DNA from: Hygrocybe punicea
Lineage: Eukaryota > Basidiomycota > Agaricomycetes > Agaricales > Hygrophoraceae
Reading direction: 5' to 3'
Length of the DNA stretch: 64,000 bases
Assembly: GCA_963556145.1 (NCBI GenBank)
Contig: OY744470.1
Coordinates: 2,046,001 to 2,110,000 of the forward strand
Shown: positions 53,501 through 64,000 of the stretch, one piece after another
Numbering within the stretch: the first letter of the stretch is position 1
How the letters are laid out: the number at the start of each line of letters is the position of its first letter
Position numbers and translations under genes: made by a program
The notes under the pieces: generated by a model
The model's database searches: none
Told to the model about the DNA's origin: nothing
Seen by the model: the letters and a program-made list of their open reading frames with translations, nothing else

Positions 53501-54929
53501 ATTGGAGTCATTGAAAGGTCTCAATAAATGGTTGAGGGTATGTCATTATTCAATCTTGCGCATACAGATATAGATTGATGAAACACCTGCTGTTTAGCGA
53601 CCCGTCGTGCATAATTCGGACCTCATTGTAATGACCTCGAATGGGATTGTGTTCATTCACGCATTCTCCAAAGTCATCTCCACAGCAGCGCTACATACAT
53701 ATATATCAGCGTTGCCGCTTGCATCGTCTGACACACTACTGTACAAGAGCTATATCACCAAGTCTGTTACCGAGTGGTCTTGTGTGGTATCATCAGATGC
53801 GGAATGGTCGTGTACACGAATCCTGCAGGGGCATTCAGACACTGTCCGTTCAGTTGCATTTTCACCTGATGGTTCGAGGATTGTCAGTGGTTCAGACGAT
53901 GAAACAGTCAAGATCTGGGACACACGGCAGGGGCTTCTTGTTGGTGAGCCCCTTCGAGGGCATAGGGGTGCTGTCCAATCTGTTGCGTTTTCACCCACCA
54001 GTCCGAGGATAGCAAGTGGATCAAGGGATTACACCATTCATGTGTGGGATGCGGATACAAGAAAGTTGGTTAGAGAACTTGCAGGGCACCGTGGCTGGGT
54101 TTTCTGTGTCGCATACTCGCCAGATGGATCTCGGATTGCGAGTGGATCGGTCGATCGAGAGATTCGCATTTGGGATGCGAATACAGGAAAACTCATTGGC
54201 AAACCTTTCACCGGACACACGGGTGACGTGAATTGCGTCATATTTTCACCAGATGGAAAACAGATCTTGAGTGGATCATATGATAGAACAGTTCGAATGT
54301 GGGATGCAGAGTTGGGAATCGCTATCGGTGAAACTCTGCAAGGACATACAGGCTGGGTGTCGTCTGTTGCGTGGTCACCAAATGGATCTCTTTTGGCGAG
54401 TGGGTCGCTTGATTGTTCAATTCGCTTGTGGGATGCACGAACACGACACACAATTCTCCAGCTTCAAGGCCATTCTGATGCCGTCGAATCTGTTGACTTT
54501 TCCCCTGAAAGGTCAAAACTTGCCAGTGCTTCCAGGGATGGGACCATCCGACTCTGGGACCTGCGCACAGGAGACTGCATTGGCAAACTTCAAGGTCATA
54601 GGGGTTATATCTGGTCTGTTGCGTTCTCCTTTGATGCTCGGCAAATTGCAAGTGGCGGAGGTGATGCAACAGTTCGCGTTTGGGCCATCAAACCACCACA
54701 GAAGATTACGTTCACGCCTTGCCCACTGCCATCCCCTGTCCTCATGGACCACTCCCACAATCAATCTTCTCTTCTGCTCAAGGACACTTTTCGTTACGCT
54801 GATTATGTCGATGTCAGTGGGTGGATCTGTACATCTACTGGGAGCAGGCTGGTATGGGTTCCAATCCCTAGGGGTAAGATAAGTGTGGAGTCAGACTCTT
54901 TGATTGTCGAGGGCGAGACAGACATATGA
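50553..54929 (+). CDS. C2-NACHT-WD40 (NLR-like) gene, copy B, apparently intact
   Basis: Same design as copy A: MALVLKSQVRPEW, C2-like domain (VVRANNLPKAHK ... VTPKWDEGF; RGLGSITIRLKVHLAWDA), helical pre-NACHT segment (51532-51948), NACHT with Walker A GAPRCGKSS (about 52165) and Walker B VLIIIDGVDAC (about 52455), CGA at 52227-52229 where copy A has TGA. The intron near 53537-53597 (gtatgt to tttag) joins the NACHT exon to seven WD40 repeats (about 53828-54685) and the tail ending VEGETDI. The repeats form one predicted beta-propeller. The first intron donor is GCGAGT here instead of GTGAGT, with GTAAGG nine bases on. Expected role: a cytoplasmic STAND NTPase sensing a ligand through the propeller; ligand and effector output unknown. 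Confidence 0.88.
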
Positions 54930-55139
54930 AGCATCCACAGCGGAGGGAGTCAATCAAACTTGTTTTTTTCATTCATCAGTTTGTACATTTGTGTGAATCT
55001 AAAGTCACAGTAGTCAACGTTGTAATTTATGGGGGCTGTTCTGGTCAAAATTAATATTTTTACATCTGATCTCAGTGGACCTCAGACTTGATGAAGTGTG
55101 ACTTAGAACATTGAACATGATAAAAAAGCATATTCAATT

Positions 55140-56023
55140 GCAGGACTAGTGTACAAAGCTCGATGTGGTATCGATACAAGGATCTCTATGGATACACGGA
55201 GTACCAGACATTGGTACCAGACCAAATGTCGATTACTCCCGAAGTTACAGAAAGGAGGGGTGGAAAACACGATCACATTGCCACTACGCTTTCAATGAAT
55301 TCGGCACCTTCTGGACAGAGAGTACGTTTCCAGATGGACAGGCAGGAACGGCGGACATGAAGGTCACACAGGAGAGTATCAATGGGCATGCTGAAAGTGA
55401 ATGTGGCGTAACAGAGTGCGACGGAGATGGCATCAGCGTGGTGGTTACGCAGGGCTGTGATGAGGAGGCAAAAAGGAGGCGAGGGAGGTCCCTTGTTTGC
55501 ATCCAATGAGGGCATAGATGCAGCAGAGTGGGATGAGTGAGGGGAGGGATAGGTGTTTGGTTCAGATGCAGGGTCCCATGTGAGTGGGTGGCCATGGAAG
55601 GAGAGAAAGTCGCGGGCGGCGAGAAGTTGGTCTGCAGAGAGGGTGGCTTGCACTGGGTCTGCGTCATTAGCGTTGGAATTTGGAATGGGTCGGAGGAAGA
55701 GATGTAAAGTCTGGACGGCGGTATCATGGGAGACAGGGCTGCCTTTGTCGGAGAGGTTATCGCTATCGGATTCAGTGTCACTGCTGTTTGAGCTTCCACT
55801 GGGTTTGTCGTTCAATTGAGAGATTGAGACGATGTGGGACCAAAGGCAGCTGGTGGGAGTTGCAAGGGCATCCTTCGCACGGAAACCATCCCAAGCTGCC
55901 ATATCGTCCTTGAATGCGATGAAACATCTGGGAATGATCTCCTGAAGACAGCAGGACTTGTCTCGCTTGGCAAAGTGATGGGGCAGAAGTTGGGGGCCAA
56001 AGAGGTTGTTGTCGAGACCGGTT
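55140..56023 (-). pseudogene. NLR-linked partner gene, copy D, interrupted
   Basis: Begins with the shared AAGCTCGATGTGGTATCGAT block; stop at 55273. The translation has CPEGAEFIESVVAM, LLITALRNHHADAISVALCY and CLQEIIPRCFIAFKDDMAAW, and is the most diverged copy (for example CSLRVR-type substitutions and KDD for EDD). Homology stops at about 56023 (TCGAGACCGGTTTTGACG) and resumes at about 56875 with GGAGGTAGGTTAGGGGGTTG, so about 850 bp is inserted. After about 56915 homology to copy A is lost again. Confidence 0.8.
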
Positions 56024-56874
56024 TTGACGGTGAAAGGGTGCACTGTGGTAATGTGTACGGAATCAAATACCAACTCTGGTTACTCTACCACAGTGCTGTA
56101 CGAATTCTGAGGGGTTCAATCTCAATCCAAAAGGTTAGTAAAAATACACAGAGGTGCTCTGGATAGCTGCCATGATGTTTCCGATGTGCGCAATGTGTGC
56201 GATGTGCGCGGCATGTGCGAAACAGTCGGCGATGTTTTCGGCGTAAACGTAGCACTTCGTAGAAGGAACGCAAAGTTTTAATATAGCAGCGCGGAGCTAT
56301 CCCATGGACAGCGCAGTAAAGATGTGATATGATAGACTGGAATCGGGGGTATACAAGACGTCTCTCTAGTGTGTAAACTATAGGGGGTATTTATGCGAAG
56401 TTGGTTGTTAGGACAATAAAGGGTGAAGAAGGCAAGACAAATAGATGGTGCGCGACGGAACTATGATGCAATAGGGATGAAATGGAACTGAAATGAAGGG
56501 TACAGTACCATGCGAAGCAATTTCCAAAATATCTGGAGGATAGGAGCTATAATGTTTGAAATAAGTGAAACATGTCACATAAAGACTTCCCTGGAACCGG
56601 AACGGAATCGGAATGGAATAGGGTGAATGGTATAAGTGTGGATGATGTCGGAGAGGCTCGAAATATGTCTCCGAAGGGGGCCGAAGCACTCCGAAGAAAA
56701 TCGCCGTAATGTCAAATTATTGCCCATATCGCATGCATCACGCTGTCGCATCGCAGTGGAGATACATATAAATCGGGATGTTTCGCAATAAAATTGCAGT
56801 GAATCGCAGCATGTCGAGGCTAGAATAGGTCCAGTAGAGGGTTTCCGTGCTTAGGGACGTGCACTGCGTATCAA
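56024..56874. other. Insertion of about 850 bp in partner-gene copy D, type unknown
   Basis: Defined by comparison with copy A, which is continuous at this place. Both ends carry GTGCACTG near the border, but I cannot define inverted repeats or a target duplication with confidence. The inside has GATGTGCG-type short repeats (56185-56240) and no gene I recognise. Confidence 0.5.
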
Positions 56875-56919
56875 CGGAGGTAGGTTAGGGGGTTGAGTGC
56901 ATCTTCAGGGTGTTCTGTC

Positions 56920-57329
56920 TCATCGATTTTTCGGAGAGTAGGACGCATGTCTGTAAGGAGAGCAAGGTACGATATGTGTCCACTTCACCCTCTTAGTTGT
57001 TTACTTGTAAATAAGGTCTGCGCGATGGGCACCTGGGCTGCTGTGGCACAAAATCAGATGTGTTTCGAACTGCAAACACTGCGACTCTGTTTGGGGAAAC
57101 GACAGCCCCTTCAAGCTAATCGTGTAAATTTGGGGATAAAAGGCACCTGTACACTATTGTATTATATAGTGTTTCTCTGTCATTGCTCTGTTCAAAATGA
57201 CGTCTATAGGTATACTCTGGGGACGATGGGTCATTTGTTGTTCTCGTTGTCGTCAATCTACTTTGGGACACGAGACGCATGTCTTGGCGCACTCAGAAAA
57301 TGACGCGGCATGACCTATAAACTCCACGA
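56920..57329. other. Unassigned sequence left of the inverted repeat
   Basis: An open frame at 56893-57303 (136 codons) is present but shows no motif. TATATAGTG-like AT-rich stretches lie near 57160. Nothing is called. Confidence 0.35.
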
Positions 57330-57365
57330 GCTGCCTTTATACACCTGACCTTCCCACACTACAAG

Positions 57366-57410
57366 CCTTATAATAGTGGTTGAACACGTGTCTCAACCAC
57401 TATTATAAGG
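57366..57410. repeat. 45-bp near-perfect palindrome (left-arm copy)
   Basis: CCTTATAATAGTGGTTGA, a 9-base centre containing ACACGTGT, then the exact reverse complement TCAACCACTATTATAAGG. The inner part TAGTGGTTGA...TCAACCACTA looks like two hAT-type ends joined directly. The mirrored copy is at 61092-61136. Confidence 0.9.
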
Positions 57411-58758
57411 CTCTAAAGTCTTAAAACTGCCGATCCGGCCATAAATCAGTCTCCACCTTAGCCTCAGTATATAAGTCTTATTAGTAGTTATTAGTAGCGT
57501 ATACTAGTAATGTTGTAGTGTCCTAAATACGGCAATAACCCATTCGGGAATGTCAGTTCCAGTCAGGAACAAGGGCGCTGATGGGCTCGGACTTTCCCGT
57601 CACTGTTGCCATGGCCCTGCCCATCACTTACTGGCACGCACGCTCGTCGTCGTCAACGTTGAGCACCACTATTTCACTCTCCCACCGTCTTTTCTGGTGG
57701 ATTTTTTACACATCATAGATATATTACTCTACGTGCTGTATATAGACTAATATACATGGAAATATCCGAAATAAAAGAGATATAAAAGAAATAAAAAATA
57801 ATGATATATGGAGTGCCGCGGACAAATGGGTGGGTACTCACCTTCACAGGGGCGTCGGATTGGGTCTGAAATTGGTGGGGAAGGGTGCTGTAGGGTGGGT
57901 GATGGGGAGGGAGGGACGCTGGGGGCCGGGGACGGGTGCATGGAGTGGGGGGTGGTGATGGGTGGCAAGGAAAGGGCCGGGAAGCAAGGCAGATGGGGGA
58001 AATGGAGAGGAAATGGATGGGGGAGGGCTCCCGGCCCCAAACGAGTGGCGGGAAGGGGTAAGTACGTGGGGACAAAGCAGGAGGGGGGTGGGTACTCACC
58101 TATGCCCTTGGGGCCCCCCACGGCCCTCCCCACGATCCACCATGGATAAATCCAATGGAGACGTCATCTACGATGTCCCCATGGACCCCCGTCGTGGGTT
58201 TCGTCGTCCCAACTGGTCCCGCCGTCGAGTTGCGCGAGGGTGGTGGCACCGATGGTTGTGGTGGTGATATCTCGACAATGCCGCCGCCATTGACGATGCC
58301 TTCATCATGGGCGACTCTCCACATCGCCCTCGTCATCTTTGTTGCTGTGCGCCAAACCCGCTGCCGCTAGTTTCGACGTTCGAGACTGATGGTTGAAAAG
58401 GTTGGGCGCGCTCCTGTGTGGCTTTGAGGATGTCCAGGGTGGTGGTCTCGGTGCGAATCGTCGCTGTTGTTGTCCTCCTCCTGGTTTCCGTCGTTGTTGA
58501 GGGGTTGGGGAGTGGTGTAGTGGCGAGGTCGGGGTGGCTGCGGAACTAAGATCCTAGCCTGTGGGGGTCAGCGTAGAAGTGACATGGAATAGCTTAGCTA
58601 GCTTCAGTATAAAGGTACGGGGTGGAAAAGGGAAAGCCGCCGAGTAAGTACTACTACTAAAATAACGAAGCCGACGTAAGCCGACGAAGCCGACGGTGTC
58701 GGGTACGGCGGGTTGGGAGTCGGGTGACGAGCGGTTCAATAATAATGACGGCAGAATG

Positions 58759-59698
58759 ATGGGGAATGGTAGAGAGAGACCGGGGGGCGATGTGTGAACG
58801 ATGTGTGCTACTGAGAGGGACTCTAAGAGAGGGGGAAAACGGGGACTGGTTTCTTATTATTGATACGGCGCTTTGGGCACCTTTTTATACTACAAAAATC
58901 CCTATCTAAACTCGGACGAGAGGCTTCGGCGATGAGAGAGAACAAAGGGGGATGAAAATGGAGAAAGAGGACAGAGGTTGGGAGGCAACGATGACAGAGA
59001 AATGGAGGGGAAAAGTGAAATCAAATGAAAAAGATGTAAAATACTTTCGTGTATCTCCATAAGGGAGACGGATGCGCGAACTAGGTAAGTCCGATGTCGG
59101 GTTTCCAGTCCGATAAGATCCTTCTACGNNNNNNNNNNNNNNNNNNNNNNNNNNNNNNNNNNNNNNNNNNNNNNNNNNNNNNNNNNNNNNNNNNNNNNNN
59201 NNNNNNNNNNNNNNNNNNNNNNNNNNNNNNNNNNNNNNNNNNNNNNNNNNNNNNNNNNNNNNNNNNNNNNNNNNNNNNNNNNNNNNNNNNNNNNNNNNNN
59301 NNNNNNNNNNNNNNNNNNNNNNNNNNNNATGGGGAATGGTAGAGAGAGACCGGGGGCGATGTGTGAACGATGTGTGCTACTGAGAGGGACTCTAAGAGAG
59401 GGGGAAAACGGGGACTGGTTTCTTATTATTGATACGGCGCTTTGGGCACCTTTTTATACTACAAAAATCCCTATCTAAACTCGGACGAGAGGCTTCGGCC
59501 GATGAGAGAGAACAAAGGGGGATGAAAATGGAGAAAGAGGACAGAGGTTGGGAGGCAACGATGACAGAGAAATGGAGGGGAAAAGTGAAATCAAATGAAA
59601 AAGATGTAAAATACTTTCGTGTATCTCCATAAGGGAGACGGATGCGCGAACTAGGTAAGTCCGATGTCGGGTTTCCAGTCCGATAAGATCCTTCTACG
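58759..59698. repeat. 370-bp direct repeat flanking the gap
   Basis: 58759-59128 and 59329-59698 are almost identical (one G-run length change and one extra C). They abut the N run on both sides, as expected if a scaffolder left the same sequence on both sides of an estimated gap. Confidence 0.93.
59129..59328. other. Assembly gap, 200 N
   Basis: Exactly 200 undetermined bases, a round scaffold-gap size. An apparent open frame across it is meaningless. Confidence 0.99.
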
Positions 59699-61091
59699 AT
59701 ACTTGATACTCCGTGGGTATGGGGGTCGGTCTGATCCCGTACTGGAGTGGCCGTGCTAGTCGGTATGCACCGGGTTACGTCGGGTTCGAGCCGGGATCGT
59801 TAGAGTCATCGGATTGGAGCGGATTCGTGATAAGTCGGGTTTCCGGCCTCAGAGGGTGGAGAGCCCTCTACAGCGGGAGTACGGCGAATGGGGGTGGTGA
59901 TGGTGGTGGAAGGTTGAAAGCCATGTGAGCACACACTTGCCTTTTGCTACCACCAACCCGTCTCCCAACTCGCCTCCCGCCACGCTCCCACTACCCACCA
60001 CCTCAACAACGACGGAAACCAGGAGGAGGACAACAACAGCGACGATTCGCACCGAGACCACCACCCTGGACATCCTCAAAGCCACACAGGAGCGCGCCCA
60101 ACCTTTTCAACCATCAGTCTCGAACGTCGAAACTAGCGGCAGCGGGTTTGGCGCACAGCAACAAAGATGACGAGGGCGATGTGGAGAGTCGCCCATGATG
60201 AAGGCATCGTCAATGGCGGCGGCATTGTCGAGATATCACCACCACAACCATCGGTGCCACCACCCTCGCGCAACTCGACGGCGGGACCAGTTGGGACGAC
60301 GAAACCCACGACGGGGTCCATGGGGACATCGTAGATGACGTCTCCATTGGATTTATCCATGGTGGATCGTGGGGAGGGCCGTGGGGGGCCCCAAGGGCAT
60401 AGGTGAGTACCCACCCCCCTCCTGCTTTGTCCCCACGTACTTACCCCTTCCCGCCACTCGTTTGGGGCCGGGAGCCCTCCCCCATCCATTTCCTCTCCAT
60501 TTCCCCCATCTGCCTTGCTTCCCGGCCCTTTCCTTGCCACCCATCACCACCCCCCACTCCATGCACCCGTCCCCGGCCCCCAGCGTCCCTCCCTCCCATC
60601 ACCCACCCTACAGCACCCTTCCCCACCAATTTCAGACCCAATCCGACGCCCCTGTGAAGGTGAGTACCCACCCATTTGTCCGCGGCACTCCATATATCAT
60701 TATTTTTTATTTCTTTTATATCTCTTTTATTTCGGATATTTCCATGTATATTAGTCTATATACAGCACGTAGAGTAATATATCTATGATGTGTAAAAAAT
60801 CCCGCCAGAAAAGACGGTGGGAGAGTGAAATAGTGGTGCTCAACGTTGACGACGACGAGCGTGCGTGCCAGTAAGTGATGGGCAGGGCCATGGCAACAGT
60901 GACGGGAAAGTCCGAGCCCATCAGCGCCCTTGTTCCTGACCGGAACTGACATTCCCGAACGGGTTATTGCCGTATTTAGGACACTACAACATTACTAGTA
61001 TATGCTACTAATAACTACTAATAAGACTTATATACTGAGGCTAAGGTGGAGACTGATTTATGGCCGGATCGGCAGTTTTAAGACTTTAGAG

Positions 61092-61136
61092 CCTTATAAT
61101 AGTGGTTGAGACACGTGTTCAACCACTATTATAAGG
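61092..61136. repeat. 45-bp near-perfect palindrome (right-arm copy)
   Basis: Mirror copy of the palindrome at 57366-57410, with TAGTGGTTGA and TCAACCACTA inner ends. Confidence 0.9.
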
Positions 61137-61276
61137 CTTGTAGTGTGGGAAGGTCAGGTGCCTTTATAAAGGCAGCGACCTGATCTGTCACGACGCTCCC
61201 CTCTTGTCCACATTGGTCATCTCTCTTGGTTTCTTGGCCTCGTTGGACTCATCATTTCCTCCCTGCCTCTCCCCTC

Positions 61277-63861
61277 ATGTCGATCCCAATCCCTGCCATC
61301 GACCTTCGCCCCCCTTCCTCCTTTGTCCCATCCTCTCCTGCAGCCATGATTATCGGAAGGTCTTCTCCAGTGCCACTGGAAGCAGATCCTGACGGTCTCG
61401 ATTTGGACGCTATCGATCAGTTCATCAATGCACCCCAACACATCCCATCTCCAGATCCCATAGAAGACGAGGATCCCTCCACCCTGCCAGGCGCTCCTCT
61501 GGCTAAGAGGGCCAGAAAGGCCCCCCCTAAGGCCCCCCTCCCATCCACTAGGCTGACCTGCGCAGCAAAAGGAAAGGCTCCCCAGCACTCCACTGCCAGC
61601 TTTCCTGCTCCCGGTGCTATGTTACCCTGGATTCTGATTCCTTCTCGTGTGAATGCTGTCCCGGGCCCTTCAGGTACCTCCCACTCATCTGGCTCCATCA
61701 CCCAGTTGTCTGGCTCCATCACCCAGGCATCTACAGATCTTCCTCCATCTTCACTTCCCTCACTTGCCCTTCCCGGTCCATCCGTGGCCATTCCTGGCAC
61801 CATTAATCCGGCTTTCGTTTTATATCCAGCTGCACACACCTCTCTGGTTCCCACACGCACTCTCTTGCAGGTTCCTTCCGCTCCTCAGGCCACTCAAGGC
61901 TCAATCCCTCTGCTCACCCTTTGCTCTCAAGGACCTCGACCAGGACTTCCACATCTGGTCCCATCCCCTACATCTCTGTCACCTTCTATCGATCCAATCG
62001 TCGTGTCCATTCTCTCTTCAGCTATCTCAATGGCGATTGACTCAATGAAGAACGATATCGTGCCGGACGCTACTGACCTGCTCCAATGCCTCAAGGTCCC
62101 CCCTCCGGTTCCTACTGTGGCTCCTTCACGCTCTACCGGTCTCGCAATCAATACTTCAGGTGAGTCCCCTTTCAATTTCTTTATTCTCCCATCTCCAATC
62201 GTGCAGTTTTGAGCGCCCGTTTTCCTTCATCCGCATAATTTGAGTGGTTTAATGCACATACATCCACACACTCCCCCTTCCGCTTCCTTTGACACTCGTC
62301 GTCAAATTCTTGGTCTGTTCTCACGACCCACCCTTTTCTCGGTAGATCACCCGGGTCAATTCACCCTCCCTGGTGCTTCTGCCCTTCCTGGTGCTTCTGC
62401 CATGGCCATTGTGCCCCCAGTCTTCCATACTCTGGCCTCCACAGACGCTCAGTTAGATCCAAATGATATTTGTACCCTCCTAGTATTGTGAGGATTCTGG
62501 AACAAGGGTGGCTAAAGCATATTCCTTTACATCTCTTGTCTAATGCTAGGTGTCGCGCATCCCTTTACTCTGGGTTGTTGTCCCTCGAAACCCTTGTGGT
62601 TGGAGACGGTGGCCACTTGCAAATCTAGCCATCCCCACTCGACTCAGCCAGAGAGCTCCAAATATCTCTTTCAGATTTTTGGGAATCCTGGCCACGTCTT
62701 TGCGACCTCATTGAGATTTATCTGAACTCCCCGCAAAAGAAATTGATTGCTGATGTGTTCTGCACTCATTATCGCTTGATCACTTCTCGCACCGATTTCG
62801 CGGAGCTGTTCTGACTCTACGTTCAATACAACTCTTGCATTCGCCAAGCCTTCATTCAGCATTCGAACACTTTCACACCTGCCATTTTCCACTTGCAGTT
62901 ATGGCAACAAATCGTGTACAATGATCGTGCCCAACAATTTATGGTCATGATGATGCGTGGGTCAGCAGATCACTCTCGTTCATCCTCCTTTCGTGCCCAA
63001 CCATCCGGTGCTAAGGCCTCGCCATCCAGTCAATCCCATGGCCGCCCCTCTTCCTCCCAAAACTTCACCTCCAAGCGCACTCCGTCATCCATTGCAAAAT
63101 CTTCCAATATCTCTACGCTCTGCTTCGTGTGTCTCTCTCTCCTGCCCACAGCGGTTGTAAATGCCCCGCTCCTGGGAATGGTTTCCTCACGAAAGGTGAA
63201 GACGGGTATTGGAAAGCTCCTGAAGACGTCAGAGTTTGCTTCCGTTTCAATGGTCACCTCGGGTCCTTTGCCAACGCATGCCTCTACTCTCACATTTGCT
63301 CAGTCTGCAGATCCCCTGACCATAATGCTCAATCCCATCCTCAGATCTAGATACTTTCCTATTGTGACTCTGCTTATTCCTGATACGTGGCGGGAGCTTC
63401 TTTCTGCAGCCGGTGTACTTGATGAATGTCATGATATCCCTGAAGGCCTTCGTTCCGGTTTCCGTCTTGGCGTTTCTTCCCGTATTTCCAAAGTCTTTCG
63501 TCCTGATAATCATAGTTCAGCTCTCGTCTTCCTTCACCTGTGACTGGGGTAGCTTTATCGATTGCTTTGTTCACATTCTCAACGCCCCCCCTGGTTGCCA
63601 AGTCGCCATTTTTGACGTCGAGGCCGCCCACCATCACATGCCTGTTGCCCCAGAAGATCGCCTCCATGTGTGCATTTCTTGGCGCGACCATATTCACATG
63701 GACCATTGCTGTTGCTTCGGCTGCTCCAGTTCCTCTGGCATCTTTGGCCGCTGCTCAGACGGTATTGTACACATTTACTTTTTCAAAAAGGTCGATGACA
63801 TTCTGAAATGGGCAGACGACTTCACTTTCTGGCGTTTTCCCTTCCCACCTTCTCTTGAAGG
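61277..63861 (+). pseudogene. DIRS-like (tyrosine-recombinase type) retroelement fragment: gag-like and reverse transcriptase
   Basis: A first open frame from ATG 61277 (MSIPIPAIDLRPPSSF) runs to about 62160 and ends in a GT donor; it is Pro/Ser-rich with an early acidic segment (PDGLDLDAIDQFINAPQ), like the gag-like ORF of basidiomycete DIRS elements. After a damaged zone (62240-62880) comes a cysteine/histidine cluster (CFRFNGHLGSFANACLYSHI with CSVCRSPDHNAQS, about 63230-63345). Then reverse-transcriptase N-terminal sequence: DTWRELLSAAGVL, IPEGLRSGFRLGVSSRISKV, FRPDNHSSAL (63370-63530). In another frame CDWGSFIDCFVHILNAPPGC, VAIFDVEAAHHHMPV and ILKWADDFTFWRFP (63540-63845) carry the palm motifs, with ADD in place of VDD. 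Several frameshifts and stops are present. A MITE interrupts at 63862. No recombinase or methyltransferase domain is in view. Confidence 0.72.
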
Positions 63862-64000
63862 TAGTGTTGCCACGGCTATAGCCGATGTTTTTTGAAAAAT
63901 TGCCTTTTTAGGCTAGTAAAATTAGCTAAAATTATGAAAATATTTGAGGAGACAGGCGAGGCCAAAAGCTGAGGGGTCACTTAAGGGTGCTAAGAATTTG
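63862..64000. mobile_element. Second copy of the palindromic hAT-like MITE, cut by the window end
   Basis: Starts TAGTGTTGCCACGGCTATAG and follows the 38517 element through GGGTGCTAAGAATTTG with few changes. Only the left half is in the window. Confidence 0.88.

Larger units (their letters stand above)
57330..61176. repeat. Large inverted repeat, arms about 1.18 kb, around a gap
   Basis: The left arm (57330 to about 58504) reappears reversed at about 59998-61176. Anchors are GCTGCCTTTATA, GATCCGGCCATAAATCAG, CCACCGTCTTTTCTGG, GGGTGGGTACTCACC and CGTCGTGGGTTTCGTCG on the left, and their complements on the right. The arms differ by small indels and substitutions, e.g. around GATGGGGAGGG versus GATGGGAGGG. 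Open frames such as 57808-58149 and 60133-60540 are mirror images and G/C-rich. GTGAGTACCCACC donor-like sites recur in each arm, but no protein is recognised. The spacer contains the assembly gap. Confidence 0.9.

Noticed and set aside
59094..59342. Open frame crossing the undetermined bases
   Set aside because: Mostly N; no information.

Overview
The window looks like a gene-poor, transposon-rich stretch of a mushroom-forming basidiomycete (Agaricomycete) genome. The basis is the short 50-70 bp GT-AG introns, a C2-NACHT-WD40 STAND gene pair with near-identical WD40 repeats, a vacuolar M28 membrane protease, a type I fatty acid synthase fragment, and several repeat-associated families that I know mainly from Agaricomycetes. 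I cannot name the species. No rRNA, tRNA or CRISPR feature was recognised.

Layout. 1-2.7 kb: decayed fatty acid synthase ketoreductase fragment, split by a 1.18-kb non-autonomous hAT element. 3.0-9.7 kb: a DUF6698-like gene broken by a 3.3-kb hAT element and by a small non-autonomous LTR retrotransposon; removing each insertion and one target-site copy restores the reading frame. 9.7-11.1 kb: simple and inverted repeats. 11.1-17.4 kb: unit A, a leftward partner gene divergent from a C2-NACHT-WD40 gene. 17.5-24.7 kb: a very young Ty3/gypsy chromovirus with 566-bp LTRs, inserted between unit A and a third partner-gene copy. 25.7-29.0 kb: a seven-exon PFF1-type protease gene. 29.6-30.2 kb: a small leftward gene with two similar halves. 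30.3-40.3 kb: degenerate coding pieces, a leftward multi-exon family gene, a rightward multi-exon gene split by a second copy of the small LTR element (itself split by a palindromic MITE), and a 24-bp minisatellite. 40.3-48.6 kb: a decayed Helitron (DUF6570, Rep, PIF1 helicase, cysteine-peptidase-like tail), split by an 813-bp foldback element. 48.7-56.0 kb: unit B, a near-identical duplicate of unit A, followed by a fourth partner-gene copy. 57.3-61.2 kb: a large inverted repeat around a 200-N gap. 61.3-63.9 kb: a decayed DIRS-like reverse-transcriptase element, interrupted at the edge by another copy of the palindromic MITE.

How it fits together. The most biological part is the repeated [leftward partner gene / rightward C2-NACHT-WD40] unit, present as A-C and B-D with further remnants at 11.06 and 32.03 kb. 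NACHT-WD40 proteins in fungi are candidate non-self recognition receptors, and copies A and B differ mainly at equivalent positions of each WD40 repeat, as expected for a diversifying receptor. Copy A has an in-frame TGA where copy B has CGA, so B is the likelier intact gene. Many stops in the decayed genes here can be explained by C-to-T change. The mobile elements are nested, so a relative order of events can be read from the sequence. All functional statements are by recognition of motifs; no database search was possible.
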